Counted from the first letter of the stretch, positions 10,903 through 22,579 are shown. The stretch is DNA of 59,623 nt from Hyphochytrium catenoides (GCA_900088475.1 FLMG01001246.1:550-60172), one strand, 5' to 3'. The notes: generated by a model from the letters alone, not told the origin. A program made the numbers and translations.

Positions 10903-13900
10903 ATGGCTGAAGATGAAGCCATCGGTTCTGCTACTCCCGGAGGGGGAGGAGATGACTCTAACATCAAGGTCTTTCTTCGATGCAAGCCGACGAAGAAGGT
11001 AGCTATATTTGTCTGATGCATCCACGTGGCTATTTCTTGTCCTTCTCCTCTGCTACTCTCCTTATCCCTTCAGATGCGTCTAGCGGCGTCTCTAGCTGCC
11101 GCTGTTTTCTGCTAGCTTATCTATGAGCCAGAGTCTTAGCCCGCCGCTGGTCCTGGTAGGTCTCAGGCTACTTTAACGTGGAGCAGAACCTGGTCACCTT
11201 CGACATTCCTAAAGATGTCACAGAAGGATTTATCAACAACTCAAGAACGAAGTAAGTCTTTCCTTCCTCATACGATCGCAGTGACCTCACTGGCAGGCTC
11301 CTTTCCTTCATCCTTCGCCGTAGTCAAGCCCTTCACGTCCAACTCTTGCGGCTGTATTCTCCCTTGCGACATCGATTGGCTACTCTTATCCCTTACTCTC
11401 TCGCTTTCTCTCTCTCTCTCATTCCTTGTCGATATATCCCAAGGTTTCCTCCCTCGTCCATGCTACACTGTGTGTTTGACAACTTCATTCTTTAACTCAG
11501 ATCTCTCTGCATGTTACACTTTGCATTCAGTCCCTCTTCTTATTCTCCTCTCTAACTCGAGGTTTCTCTGCCTTCGTCCTTCCTTAGCTACAAGTTCCGC
11601 TTCGACGGGGTCATCGGTATGGACTGTTCTCAAGAGAACGTCTTCAAAATGGTGGCTGAGCCTGTTATCCGAAGGTAAGTCGCAAGATGAGCAGTGAACG
11701 ACCAGGTTTAGTTCTGCGCTGCCATTTTACTAAAAGATCTTTGTTTGGCATGTTCTGTGACTTTGTCTGGCCTGTCTGGCTCTGCCACTCCATGTCCAAC
11801 TTAGTCCTGCCTAGGCGTACTTACTGTGCTGATGGCCTACTCTTCTCTTCCTAACCTGATTGTCCCATGCCTATCTCTTGGACCGGACGGAAACTCCTGG
11901 CCCTTACTAGTGCGCTCGATGGGTACAACGCAACGATCTTTGCCTACGGCCAGACAGGTTCTGGAAAGACCTTCACCATCACTGGAGGGGCAGAGCGGTA
12001 CACAGACAGAGGGATCATTCCTCGGACGCTATCATTTATCTTCAACGAGCAGAAGAAGGTTGCTACCTGCTTCCAATTGAGTACTCCATTCTACTATCTG
12101 TATATAGCTTCTCTGTCTTGCTTACTCATATGTATCCCATAACGATGGCCTCTCTCATAAGGGTCTTAGTGCCAGCGGTTGGCATCTATATCACTCACTT
12201 CGCAGGGGTGCGAAGTTCTTGCATCCTTCCTTCTTCTCCTGCTACGCTTGTCTTTCACTAAGGGGCCACGTTCTCCACACTAATTTGACCCACTCTTATC
12301 CTTTGGCTGCTGCCTTGTAGCGGACTGATGCTCAGTACACAGTCCACATCTCGTATATGGAGATTTATATGGAGAATGCCTACGATCTTCTTAATCAGAA
12401 CAATGAGACCAGGAAGCTGGAAGACCTCCCGTGCGTCATCATCCCGTCTCCCCCACACGTTGTTTTCCTTTCTGGAATATGTTTCCTAACATCTTCTCGC
12501 CTTGGAGATGTCTCCTTTGATAGTCCACCTTTCTTAGGATAAGCTAGCTCATCCCCATTATAGTCTAAGTTATCCCCCTGCTGGTTGATGCTACTTCCTC
12601 CCGTACAGCAAGGTGTCAATGTTGGAAGATGAGGACGGAAACATGCATATGAGGAATCTTTCAATGCATCTGGCCAGTTCGGAGGAAGAAGCTCTTAACC
12701 TCCTCTTCCTCGTAAGACATATAGCTTGTCTCACCTCAATCTACCGCTTGATGTGTAATTCCCTAATAGTCGGTTCCTACCGTTAGACGAAGTAGGCCTA
12801 GGCCCTTCTACCAGCCAGACTTTCCACTCGAGAGCTTGCTAGTCTTCTCTTCCTTCTCGTGCTCACTTCCTTGTTCCGTCCGGTATTTGGTCTAATCGCC
12901 GCCACTGCGGCTGTTTGTACTAGGGTGATACCAACAGGGCAATCGGCGAGACTCCAATGAACTTAGCATCAAGTCGATCGCATTGCATCTTCACCATCTC
13001 CATCCAGGTAATGACCGAAGAGCCCACACTGTCTTCTCTGTTCGATGCCCGCCTGGACGCTAGCTTTCCTACTTTTGTTCCAGATGTATTCCATGGCTGG
13101 CCGGTAAACTCTAACCTTGCGCCTACGTGTATGTGTCGTATTTTGTCAGGGGAGACGGGCAGGCTCGGATGTCATTACTCGCTCCAAGCTCCACCTTGTG
13201 GATCTGGCAGGGTACGGTTCAGTGACAGAAAGCCTATCCTCGTTCCCTTCTCTGGAGATTGACTCTATTTTAAATTACAACCTCATCTCAAAGCTATCCA
13301 TCTAAGTTACAATCATTTGGCTAATGAGAGGCATATCTTTCGCCTGATCTGTGTCAATGATGTTGGTTTAATCCGTACAGCCTCCATCTTGTACTATAAA
13401 CTAGCTTCTGAATGCTAAGGCGTGTTTCTACACCAGGGCCGATGACATACATGTCTACGGCTTCATCTACCCCTACGGAGGCTAAAGGTCGTACTCTCTA
13501 ACCCATACTTCTGCCTCTCCTCATAGTTCTGAGCGAGTACACAAGACTGGGGCAAAGGGCCAGCTGCTGTCGGAGTCAAAGTTCATTAACACCTCGCTTC
13601 ACTACCTGGAGATGGTTATCGTTGCGCTGCATGAGAAGAACACCAAAGGAAGAACGCACATCCCTTACAGAAACTCAATGATGACTGCAGTGCTCAGGGA
13701 TAGGTCAGTCTCTTCACCATTTGAATCATAGTCTCGTTGGTCTACTGCATTGGCAGATCAAGTTAGTTTGAGATATCCGTGGTCTAGCCCTATCAGTAAC
13801 ATTTGATATCTTAGGTCGTCAGTCCTCTTTCTTCTTACACCTAGGTTTTTGTTGGAGAACTTTCTTGTTTCTTGATCCTTTCGCAGAGAATCCTGTCGCT

Positions 13901-16900
13901 TATATCGTTTTGTCCGTCATCTTTCACCCCTAAACTACTGTCATAGTTTGGGAGGGAACTGCAGGACAGCGATGGTAGCAACTATTAGTGCTGAGAAGGA
14001 GCAGACAGAGGTCAGTCATCTGTCTAGAGTCTGCTTCTCCTCACTCATCCCCGGCAACTTCGTGCCGCAATGTTCCTATTGACTATAGTATGTAGTACTC
14101 TTTTGGAATGCCATCCTATTCCCCTCATCCTACCTCTGTCTTCGCTATTACGCAAAACCAGGAATCTATTTCGACCTGTCGGTTTGCTCAGCGCGTGAGC
14201 ATGGTGAAGAACAGTGCCGAGCTGAATGAGGAGGTGGATCCGCTGCAAGTCATTCGAAGGCTTAAAGGAGAGATCGCCGCCCTCAGAGAGGAGCTCAGCT
14301 TTCTTAAGGGACAGACGGTAAGAGATATAGAACGACATGGTCAACAAGAAGAGGAGAGTGGACAGAGATAGAAGAAGAGGAGAAACGGGAGAGTATTGCT
14401 TCACTGCGTATCCAGTTCAATTCCTAGACTGTCCTTACCTCTCAAGCTTCTATTCTAGCTGCCCTTTCATGCATTGGGAGGACTGAGGGTACGAAATCTT
14501 CCCATGGCTACGCTGTTCCGGCTAACTCTATGCTCTCATTCTCTTGCAGCCTGAAGGAGCAGAGCTGGACAATGACCAGAAGGAGAAACTAGAAAGCCAG
14601 GTGGGCAGGCAAAGATGATTAGAGGAAAGAAACAGTGTTGCATTTAAGAGCGGCGGGACTCTGGACACACATGGGAGAAGAGAAAGAAAGAGTGAGGACA
14701 GGAGAGAGACAAATGAGCGCGAGCAAGAGTACGGTGGAACAGTTAGGATTTCTCTATCATTCTCTCGAAATTAACATCCCCTGTTATCAGTTAAAAGCTT
14801 ACCTGGACGACTATGATCCCAACGCTCTTCCACCAGTGGGAGACTTAACCTTTGCCAAGATCAGGGAGTGCTTTAAGGTTCTGAAGGTAAGATGATCAAG
14901 CCTGTGTATGATGCGGAAAAACAAATCTCAGCTTTGAGAGCGAAGAGGAGGCCAATGACGGGGGGTGGAGCTGGAAGGAAATGAGATGAGAGACAAGGGC
15001 AAACTTTGTGGGGCAATGTAAAGAGATAAATCAGAGCAGATTTTCAATCAGAGATACAGAACAAAACGGTAGCGCCAAAAGAATGGTTCAGATAGGTAAT
15101 GAGAGAAGAAGAAAGACGAAGGAAGGTTGATTAAGCCTATCTGTCGCTCTTTCGTCATACATAACAGAGGCTTACATTGGAGGCTCGAAGTTCAGGGGGA
15201 GGAGGTGGTGGCGGCCGCGGACAGAATGGCACAGGACAAGCTGTGACTCAAGACTCTGCAGCGGTGAGGCGGCGTGGTCCTAACACTCTCGATGGCCATC
15301 GTCTTCCCATTCAGGCTCGCTTTTGCTTCTTCCTATTTGCAATCTCTTCAACTCTCTCTTTCTGTCTATTTTTCGTCCCATGGGTTTGTTAGAACGTCGA
15401 CTGTCTTGCAACTAAGTCTCTTTCTTTTACTAAGCTGACTTACTTTCCTTTCGAGACAGACTCTGGAAGAACTGCAAAGGTTGCGCGAGGCCTTGGCACA
15501 GAGGGACAACGAAATAGCAATTTTAGTGAACATGATCCGCAAAGTAAGAAGAAAAAGAAGAAAATGGCAGTTCTATAAGCGGAAAGAACGAAAGAACTCT
15601 CGTCCTGGCGGAAGGAGAGACTGAAGAAGAGACAGAAAGAGAGGGACGGAAAAGGGGGCATGAAAGGATAGCCACGCTTGTCGATACCTCTATTTTTATT
15701 CACAGCTGACACTCTTTCCTTAGGGAGGAGGCACAGTGCCCAACGACATCCAAATAGTCCCTCTCTCTCCTTCTGGTCAAGCTATGAAGTCAAGTCACAA
15801 AGGAGGCGTGGGCGGAGGAGACTCCGAAGCCTTTCTCCCTCCCTCCATTCCTCCTGAAGTTCTCAAGGATCCCACGAAGGCCTTCGAGCTCTTCAAGCAG
15901 CATTATCCTAAGAACAATGTAGGAAGCTCCTCTCGATGCTCCGTCTCTATTTGCCGAAGCTCTACTATCTAATGACCTCTATCTTCTCTGCCGAAGACAG
16001 CAGTAATTTGGGTGCAGATGGCTCAGCATCTTCTCTTTTGCATTCTTATCTCGTATAGATAATTAACGATAACAAGCGGATCCTCAAGGAGAAGTACAAT
16101 GAAGCGAAAGCAATGGGAGAGAGAGTCAACAGCGCCAGAGCAGCCATCAACGAGAAGAAGAAGATCATAGAAGAGCTTAGAGAAAAAAGAGCAGTCCAGG
16201 TAAAGTCGCTACCTTTTAGCCACTCCTAGTCTTGTCATCTCCCTATCAGCACCTCGTCCGCTATATGTAGTGCCCCTCTCATAGTTTCATCCGTAGCAGC
16301 TCCCCTCAAACGTTGTCCTTCGCTCAACTCTCCTTCTTAACTTGCAGGCAGCAGTTGGAGGCGGCGAAGATATTCCCTCGCCTGAGGAGGCTGCGCAGAT
16401 GGCAGAGATGGAGAAGGAGAAGAAGGTAGACCAATGCTCTTTATCACTCTCTTTTTCCTCATCAGTCCGAGGACCCGATTATGTAGTTCTGCCTTGACAA
16501 CATCTTCCCATTCTTCCTGTTCTCTCTCTCTCTGTCCGTGATGGCGCATCATCTAAATTCTATGACTCTGACTCCGCCGACCCAGGTGTACAAAGATAGC
16601 TTCCAGCAGCTGCGAGAGCTGAAGTCCGAGATAGAAAACATACAGAAAATTTTAGAAAAGAGCAGGCAAAAGCTGCAACAGGACTTCGACAGCTGGTGGC
16701 AGACGCTATCCAAACAGCTAGGGGCAGAGGAGAAGGTGTGGATCGACTCAGCTCTTCCAATTCTATGCCCGCTGCCAGAGTGTCTGCCTATGCCTTCTCT
16801 CCACTGTATCTGTCTGTCTCTGGGATCCCTCAACGGATCGTGGTAGGCCAGCGCATTCTGTGAAGACCTTCACGCGCATCTTCGACAACTCTATCTTGTG

Positions 16901-17696
16901 TTCGGTTCATAATGCTATCTTCTTCTTCATTTCTAACGAAGTTTTCCTTCTCTGCTCAGCCGCCTGCGCCAAAGGAGGCATGGAACAACTCCGTCCCTGC
17001 TAGTCCCACTGGAAGCATGGCCAGCACTGCGCCGACAGTGAGCAGCAGCAGTTCTAGAGCGTCTTCCAATCTCTATTCTTCTGGGTCCGTTCTCTCTCCT
17101 AGGGGCTCTCTTGCCTCTGGCTTCCCCTCTTCTCCCTCCTCCAGTACCGTTTCGGCGACCTCTAGCCAGTTGAGGTGAGGAGAGTTCCTTCTACTCTGCA
17201 ATAACAAGGCTGTGGTGGCACTGAATAAGTCAACCTAGGGGGTTCCTTTGAATCTCCCGCTGCCTTCTCTCTCTCTCTCTCTCTCTCTNNNNNNNNNNNN
17301 NNNNNNNNNNNNNNNNNTCTCTTTCTCTCTCTCTCTCTCTCACACACACACACGCCCTACACACACTCTCTCTTTCGGTCTTTCTTTTTTTCTCTCTCCC
17401 TCTCTGTCTTGCAACTAACGCTGCGTTCGAACTTCAGGCCCTCCTTCACGCCTCGAGGCTCCTACTCCTCCTCATCAACCGCATCTGCAGGCCAGGGCGA
17501 AAAGGTTTTAAGTCCTCGACGATCCTCCAGAACTTCTATGGATGGGGAATCAAGCAGTGGAGCACGAGAAAGAAAAGAGATCCCCGGCCCATCTGCCTCA
17601 GACTCTGTCGATGAGGACATTTCTGCCTTTTATAAAGCCAAGCAACTGCTTCTCAAGCGGCACGCTCAAGGTTCTAACAGCACTGGTAGTCGTTGA
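10903..17696 (+). CDS. KIF6: KIF6-type kinesin-9 motor
   Basis: Twenty-one exons in consistent phase encode about 847 residues: 10903-10998, 11160-11251, 11588-11674, 11911-12058, 12321-12430, 12609-12711, 12924-13007, 13150-13211, 13527-13703, 13947-14010, 14162-14317, 14550-14600, 14791-14886, 15168-15263, 15460-15543, 15724-15918, 16059-16199, 16348-16425, 16586-16735, 16960-17174, 17438-17696. The N-terminal motor has the P-loop GQTGSGKT (~residue 106), NLASSRSH (switch I), DLAGSE (switch II) and [13 protein letters not shown]6-specific runs include [35 protein letters not shown] and [12 protein letters not shown]. After the motor come coiled coils, the family block [13 protein letters not shown], and a C-terminal [16 protein letters not shown] that aligns with the end of vertebrate KIF6. 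Ser-rich linkers are added. Kinesin-9 motors act in the axoneme central pair/motility apparatus, so a motile flagellum is inferred. Confidence 0.95.
17266..17345. repeat. CT microsatellite with 29-base assembly gap
   Basis: A (CT)n tract runs into N bases at 17289-17317 and resumes, followed by a short (CA)n. It lies in the last KIF6 intron. The true tract length is unknown; coding sequence is not affected. Confidence 0.95.
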
Positions 17697-18241
17697 GAAG
17701 GGACATCATGAGGGGCAACGATCACGAGGGCAGAGGATTGAAGGCTACCGTTCTCTCCTTTCTCTTCCTCTTCTCACCTTATCTCTAATCATGCTACCAC
17801 TGACGTGATTTAGTCGTGGTTAGAAGTAAGATGTCGGAAAGAGTAAGAAGGCGACGCTACCGCTTCATCACAGCTATTCAAGGTCTCACTCGTCGCAGAC
17901 GCTATGGTAGCTTCTAAGGGATTTAGCATGCTCTAGAGCACGCGAATAGAGACTTTCAGGCGTCACAGTCGTCGTACCTAAAATCTCACCTCTATGTGCC
18001 TCTCCCTCCTAACATATGCAAAGGAGTCTTCTTTATTCATTCTAGTTCTCATGATACCTCGAGCTAAGGATAGCAGGTGCTGGGGCAGATAAATAACTAA
18101 TAAATTATTGGATTGACTATCCACTGTGGACGGAGGGCAAGGGATTAAGGTATCACAGAGCTAACGGCTTGCATGGCATTCAACTTCACAAAGACTCTAT
18201 CTTACGCGCAGTTAGCCGCAGCTTCTCCTTTGTGGCACCTC
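17697..18241. other. Convergent 3' region, no gene seen
   Basis: Between the KIF6 stop and the stop of the S41 gene on the other strand. AT-rich TAAATAACTAATAAATTATT near 18090-18110 may serve polyadenylation. No ORF of note. Confidence 0.4.
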
Positions 18242-20986
18242 TTATCCCTGTCTTTTGCGAAGAAATGCGTAGCTTGCAAAGGCAAAACCGACGATCGCCA
18301 TGCCAACCGTAAGGCCAAGAAGCACTGCCCAAACCTTGTCAGTGCCCTTCAGCCCGGGTGTGCTACTTGAGGACGAAGGAGAGGAGTCCTCTGATGTCCT
18401 GCTATTCGTATAGTGCTGATAGAGGTTACTCTTTCTGAGCTTGCCATTCTCCACTCTAGCTGCTGTTCTATCTTCTACATTCTTGCTCTCTTGGCCCTTG
18501 ATCCCCGCCCACATGGTCGTCTCTCCCCCACAGGCCTTGTACCGCCGCTGGGCTAAGCTCTGGTATTTGCCGGTACCTACAATCTCATAGATCGTGTACG
18601 GACCAGCCAAAGGGCGCCAGAGAGGAAGATGGAAGTGTCCGGGCTTCTGGTACCACTCATAGGGCAAAGAATGTGGGCTCTTCCCTATATAGACCTCCAG
18701 AAAGGTGAAAGAGGTGGTAGACTTATGGAACATTGGCATAATGGCACGGGTCAGCTCCTTCTCCATCGTCTTCCCACCTGAGACGAGGTAGCCAGCTGCA
18801 TATGCAGTCAGCACCTCCCTAAGGAAAATGTCTTGGCTAAAGATCATTCCCCCGGAGAAGGAAGACGAGTCAAGCGGAGACGAAGATGAGCCGCCGTAGG
18901 TGACAATCTGGGCAGAGTCCGTGGCGAGGAGCTTGGTCATGAAGAGACTGCATGTGCTGCCACAGAGTCCATCTGAGAGAACAATGACCTCAATGTCACT
19001 TGTCGAAGGAGCTTCTTTGAGAAGAGAAAGCCAGTTGGGACCCTCCCCTTTAGCTCCCTCAGAAGAGAAGAGCTCTTCTAGCCCTCCCATCAACATCTTG
19101 GGGGTGTACATCCCCTTGACTCCCCCTCTCATGTGCTCCTCTGCATTGTCTAGCACATACTTGGCAATGTTCTCTATGCGCTTGCCGTCCGCAGTGTACC
19201 TGGTCAAGCCAGTTGAGAAGGGTCCCCACCCAGACTCCTCGCCTTCGTTAGTATAGTAGGCCCACAGGTCCTTCCTCACTTCAAGGAAGGCAGCTTGCAG
19301 CTCTTCCAGAGACATTTTAACTACCGCTGCAGGTGGTAAGAGCTCCCGCAAGCGGCTAATCAGAGTAGACATAGAGTCATGGTGACCCTGCCAGACGAGG
19401 TCACAAAGATCAAGCAGGGACTCCCAATCATCCTGAAATTCCCTGAGGACAGTCTCTGAAAGAGGAACCGTAGCATCCTGCTCGGAGAGGGAGCCATACA
19501 GCTTCAACCAGGACTGCCAAAACTCTGAAAGTCTGATATCCACGGGATCCTGCAGCCTTTCCATAGTGTTCAAGTTTTTGTTGAGCGCATACACTAGCGC
19601 ATTCCCGTAGATAATATTTCCACCCGTGTTTCCTGCCATGTCAACAATCAAGCGCTTGGAAGACGTTGCTTTGGCCATTTCTATCGCCTTGTAGAGAAGC
19701 TCTAGCACGCAGTTCATCATCTCACCAGAGCTTTGGCAGTTGTTCTTAGAGCTATCATCCCACATAAAGGTGCTAAGGTAGAAAACAGGAGTTTCTCCTG
19801 CCTTCAAGAGATTGGCAAATCTTCCATCGATGGTAGACTCAACATAGGCCACGGTCTCCACTCCCCCTTCCTCTAGTTCACTGAGGTGCCTCCTCTGATA
19901 CGCTTTAGATCGCTCTTTCTCCTCTTCCGCATGCCTTCTCATAATCTGTAGATGGCCTAAGAGCCGCCTACCGGTGCTTCCCGGTTGTCCATCCGCATCT
20001 TCTAGCTCAAAGATTTCCCAGAATTGTTTTGCCATTGGACTTATTCCTCCTAGAATCTCTTCAAGTGCCGCCATCGAGTCCACCTTTACATCACCTTGGT
20101 CTATCCGATAGACTCCGGCTACCTCTATCTTCAGAGAGGTTCCGTCCGCGAACTCATAGACCTCAAAGTCTTCCTCAGGAAGATAAATGGCTATGGGTTC
20201 GAGGTGCTCTCCCAGAGCGGCATCCCTGAGAAGGTGATTGAGACGCACCCCTTCATCTTTGTACAGTCCCACACGTTGAGCCATCTCGTTAACATACTGC
20301 CTGACAGGCATTCCGTTGACCTTTACCAACTCTTTCTGCGCTAACACCTCAGGCTCGTAGAGCTCTTTGGGTCCTTGAAAGGCCTCCCTGTAAGCCGTCA
20401 TCTGCTGCTTACACTGAGTACACGAAGGGGCCATATCGATGAGGGAGTGCAGCCTATAGTGCTCCTTGCATCCATTCTCTTCCCATTGAATGGAAAAAAA
20501 GACCGGTCGCTGGACGTAGAATGGAAGCGAAGGTAGGTACCGCGTGTGAGCGTCTTGTAGAGAGTTATACAGCTGAGTAACTTTGGCTTGAACGCTGTAT
20601 GCAGAGGTATTGCTCGTCGAAGCCTTTGTAATGAGTCTGTCAAGCTCCTCATTAAAGTTAACAGAGAGCTTGTAGGGTTTCCACTGAGGGAAAGGGATCT
20701 CATTGTCGTCAGTGTTGGAGGAATCCTGGACTAAGTCACCAAAGGCGTACAACTGAGAGAGGTAGGTCTTCAGAGACTTCAAGCCCCTCACAGTAGCGCC
20801 AGGATTATTGTCTGGGATACTCTCAACACACTGCCGAAGACGATTGAGGGGCACGTACTGCCACGAGTTGAACACCTTCGAGGGGTCATAAATGGCGCAA
20901 GGGTCGCTAGAGGCTGCTTCTGCTGCGACAACGCTATGCTTCAGAAAAAAGGCAATTACCGACACAAAGAGAATACAGAGCTTCAT
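18242..20986 (-). CDS. S41 (CPAF-like) peptidase homologue, type I membrane protein
   Basis: Intronless, 914 residues. A signal peptide (residues 1-22, VSVIAFFLKHSVVAA) and one C-terminal membrane helix (~885-907, AVLLGLTVGMAIVGFAFASYAFL) with a tiny basic tail RKRQG predict a type I surface or secretory-membrane protein with a large lumenal or extracellular part. S41 features in order: LQDAHTRY (143-150, the L.DGHT motif), RLIVDMAGNTGGN (~443, the DLRGN.GG strand) and SDGLCGSTCSLF (~671), which places the nucleophile-type Ser after Gly and is flanked by two Cys as in fungal CPAF-type S41 proteins. A Ser-rich stalk precedes the helix. It is far longer than bacterial C-terminal processing peptidases and lacks an obvious PDZ domain. 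Substrate unknown; whether the Ser/Lys dyad is complete cannot be judged here. It is head to head with the Cys-rich secreted gene. Confidence 0.8.
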   Translation of the reverse strand: MKLCILFVSVIAFFLKHSVVAAEAASSDPCAIYDPSKVFNSWQYVPLNRLRQCVESIPDNNPGATVRGLKSLKTYLSQLYAFGDLVQDSSNTDDNEIPFPQWKPYKLSVNFNEELDRLITKASTSNTSAYSVQAKVTQLYNSLQDAHTRYLPSLPFYVQRPVFFSIQWEENGCKEHYRLHSLIDMAPSCTQCKQQMTAYREAFQGPKELYEPEVLAQKELVKVNGMPVRQYVNEMAQRVGLYKDEGVRLNHLLRDAALGEHLEPIAIYLPEEDFEVYEFADGTSLKIEVAGVYRIDQGDVKVDSMAALEEILGGISPMAKQFWEIFELEDADGQPGSTGRRLLGHLQIMRRHAEEEKERSKAYQRRHLSELEEGGVETVAYVESTIDGRFANLLKAGETPVFYLSTFMWDDSSKNNCQSSGEMMNCVLELLYKAIEMAKATSSKRLIVDMAGNTGGNIIYGNALVYALNKNLNTMERLQDPVDIRLSEFWQSWLKLYGSLSEQDATVPLSETVLREFQDDWESLLDLCDLVWQGHHDSMSTLISRLRELLPPAAVVKMSLEELQAAFLEVRKDLWAYYTNEGEESGWGPFSTGLTRYTADGKRIENIAKYVLDNAEEHMRGGVKGMYTPKMLMGGLEELFSSEGAKGEGPNWLSLLKEAPSTSDIEVIVLSDGLCGSTCSLFMTKLLATDSAQIVTYGGSSSSPLDSSSFSGGMIFSQDIFLREVLTAYAAGYLVSGGKTMEKELTRAIMPMFHKSTTSFTFLEVYIGKSPHSLPYEWYQKPGHFHLPLWRPLAGPYTIYEIVGTGKYQSLAQRRYKACGGETTMWAGIKGQESKNVEDRTAARVENGKLRKSNLYQHYTNSRTSEDSSPSSSSSTPGLKGTDKVWAVLLGLTVGMAIVGFAFASYAFLRKRQG

Positions 20987-21952
20987 AATGCGGGACAGAC
21001 CGTACTGCTCCCCGCTATTCCCGTTGGGAGTTGCGTAAGAACTTTTAACTGTTCCGAGATGCTATCTTACTTTTCCTCCTGTTTTGCAAAAGTGATAGTC
21101 TTATGCCCACATAAGAATTTTGAAATATGAGTCCTAACTTTGAATTGACAGAACCTGGAACTGCAGTGCATTACTTAACGAGCGTATAGAACCCAAGCCA
21201 GGAATGAAGAGATCATTGCGGCTTCAGTCTCCAAGTCTGCAAGTCACAATCTTCAGGAAGATGAGCGAGGTTCTTCAGAGTTTTTAGAGTAGGACAAGCA
21301 ATTTATTGTGGAAAGGTGAGGCGGGAGAGCGGCTAACGTCCGCGGTCAAGAGAAGTCAAGGTTGCGGTGGGCTCTGATTGGTAGAAAGGGAAGAGATATC
21401 TTTCTCTATTGACCAATCATATGGAGTTAATGATGTTCTTTAGTCATACCTAAGAATATCAGCCAATTAAAGTCTTCCATTAGTTCTTAGGCGCTCAAAG
21501 AAAGATATTGATTGGTCAAGAGGTTTTTAAAATGGTCAGTCTAAGGACCAATCAAGTATGGTCTTTCAGGCATCATCAAGTGCTCCAGTCAAAAAGTTAG
21601 AGATCTTTCCGTAACCGCGTCTCTACCAGTTCTTTGGGACCATAAACCGCGTCTCTCCACAGATTGTGGTCAAGCGCCCTCTTTTGTCTAGCTCTTGCAG
21701 CTTTAGCTAGGAGCCAAATAAACGAGCCAGGCGTCTTCTCTTCTCAGCAACAGCTCTGCACCACTGTCCTTTCAAGAACGGTCGCCTCTCTGTAAGTATA
21801 CCTCTTGTTGCTCCAGACTTGACGTGAACATCTGACCTACTCCAAGCCTCTCATTCACAGTTTTCCAGCTTCCAGACAACATCCACAACCCAATCAACCC
21901 CCATCAGCCGCGAAGATCTTTCTCAAGACAACTGTCTACCAAACAATTCAAG
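20987..21952. promoter_or_regulatory. CCAAT-box-rich upstream region with 5'-UTR intron
   Basis: Between two divergent secretory genes. Five CCAAT boxes in alternating orientation lie at 21377, 21413, 21463, 21511 and 21548, spaced 36-50 bases. Two are extended to an inverted TTGACCAATCA / TGATTGGTCAA pair. A 12-base direct repeat AACCGCGTCTCT follows at 21613 and 21645. A spliceable 5'-UTR intron (21792-21860, GTAAGT...CACAG) precedes the ATG at 21953. The arrangement looks like a strong promoter for the right-hand gene. Function of each box is inferred. Confidence 0.6.
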
Positions 21953-22579
21953 ATGCAGAAGACAATTGCACTCCTTGCTGTTGCTGCTTTCGCGGCTTCA
22001 CCTGCAGCTGCCACCTGGTGCCCACAGGGCCAAATCCCCGTCAGTGTGGAAGGTGGACAGACTGGTTGTGCTTGGCCTCAAGTGTGTGTGGCTGAGACAT
22101 GGGGCAACTGTCCTCCAGGATCTTACTGCACTCGCGTCAAGACCGGAGTCCTCGGATGCCGTCTCAACGGATGGCAGCCTTACAACTCCTACACCGACAC
22201 TCTTATGTCTTATGTTGGGTATAACAATCAGCCTACATGCCCTGCAGGACAAATCCCAGTCTCTGTGGAGGGTAGGGAAACTGGATGTGCAGCACAGCCT
22301 ATCTGCGCTGGCGTCCAGGGTAACTGTCCTACTGGCTCTTACTGTGGCATTGTACGGACGGGCGTCCTTGGCTGCAAACCTGGTGCCCCTCCTGCTCAGC
22401 CTGGTCAGTGCCCACCAGGACAGGCCCCTGTCTCTGTTGAGTATGGCCAGAACGGATGCGCTCCTTACCCAATCTGCGTTGGTGAGACGTGGGGTAACTG
22501 TCCAGCCGGGTCTGTCTGTGGTAGGGTTCAAACAGGTGTACTAGGCTGCACTCTGCGCCCTAGAAACCTCAGAAATTAG
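21953..22579 (+). CDS. Secreted three-module Cys-rich protein
   Basis: A single exon encodes 208 residues. A clear signal peptide (MQKTIALLAVAAFAASPAAA) is followed by three modules of about 45-50 residues, each built as CP.GQ.PVSVE.G.TGCA..P.C, then (ETW)GNCP.GS.C..V.TGVLGC, with six Cys per module. Linkers 1 and 2 are Tyr/Asn-rich and Pro-rich respectively. The mature protein has only a short charged tail (LRPRNLRN) and no membrane anchor, so it is probably soluble in the cell wall, matrix or medium and disulfide-stabilised. I do not recognise the module as a named family. The promoter (CCAAT cluster, 5'-UTR intron) suggests high expression. Poly(A)-type AATAAA lies at 22680. Confidence 0.85.
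   Translation: MQKTIALLAVAAFAASPAAATWCPQGQIPVSVEGGQTGCAWPQVCVAETWGNCPPGSYCTRVKTGVLGCRLNGWQPYNSYTDTLMSYVGYNNQPTCPAGQIPVSVEGRETGCAAQPICAGVQGNCPTGSYCGIVRTGVLGCKPGAPPAQPGQCPPGQAPVSVEYGQNGCAPYPICVGETWGNCPAGSVCGRVQTGVLGCTLRPRNLRN

Noticed and set aside
17162-17353. Minus-strand frame across the N gap
   Set aside because: Runs through an assembly gap and a CT repeat inside a KIF6 intron.
20096-20344. Plus-strand frames inside the S41 gene
   Set aside because: Shadows of a 914-codon gene with signal peptide and family motifs on the other strand.
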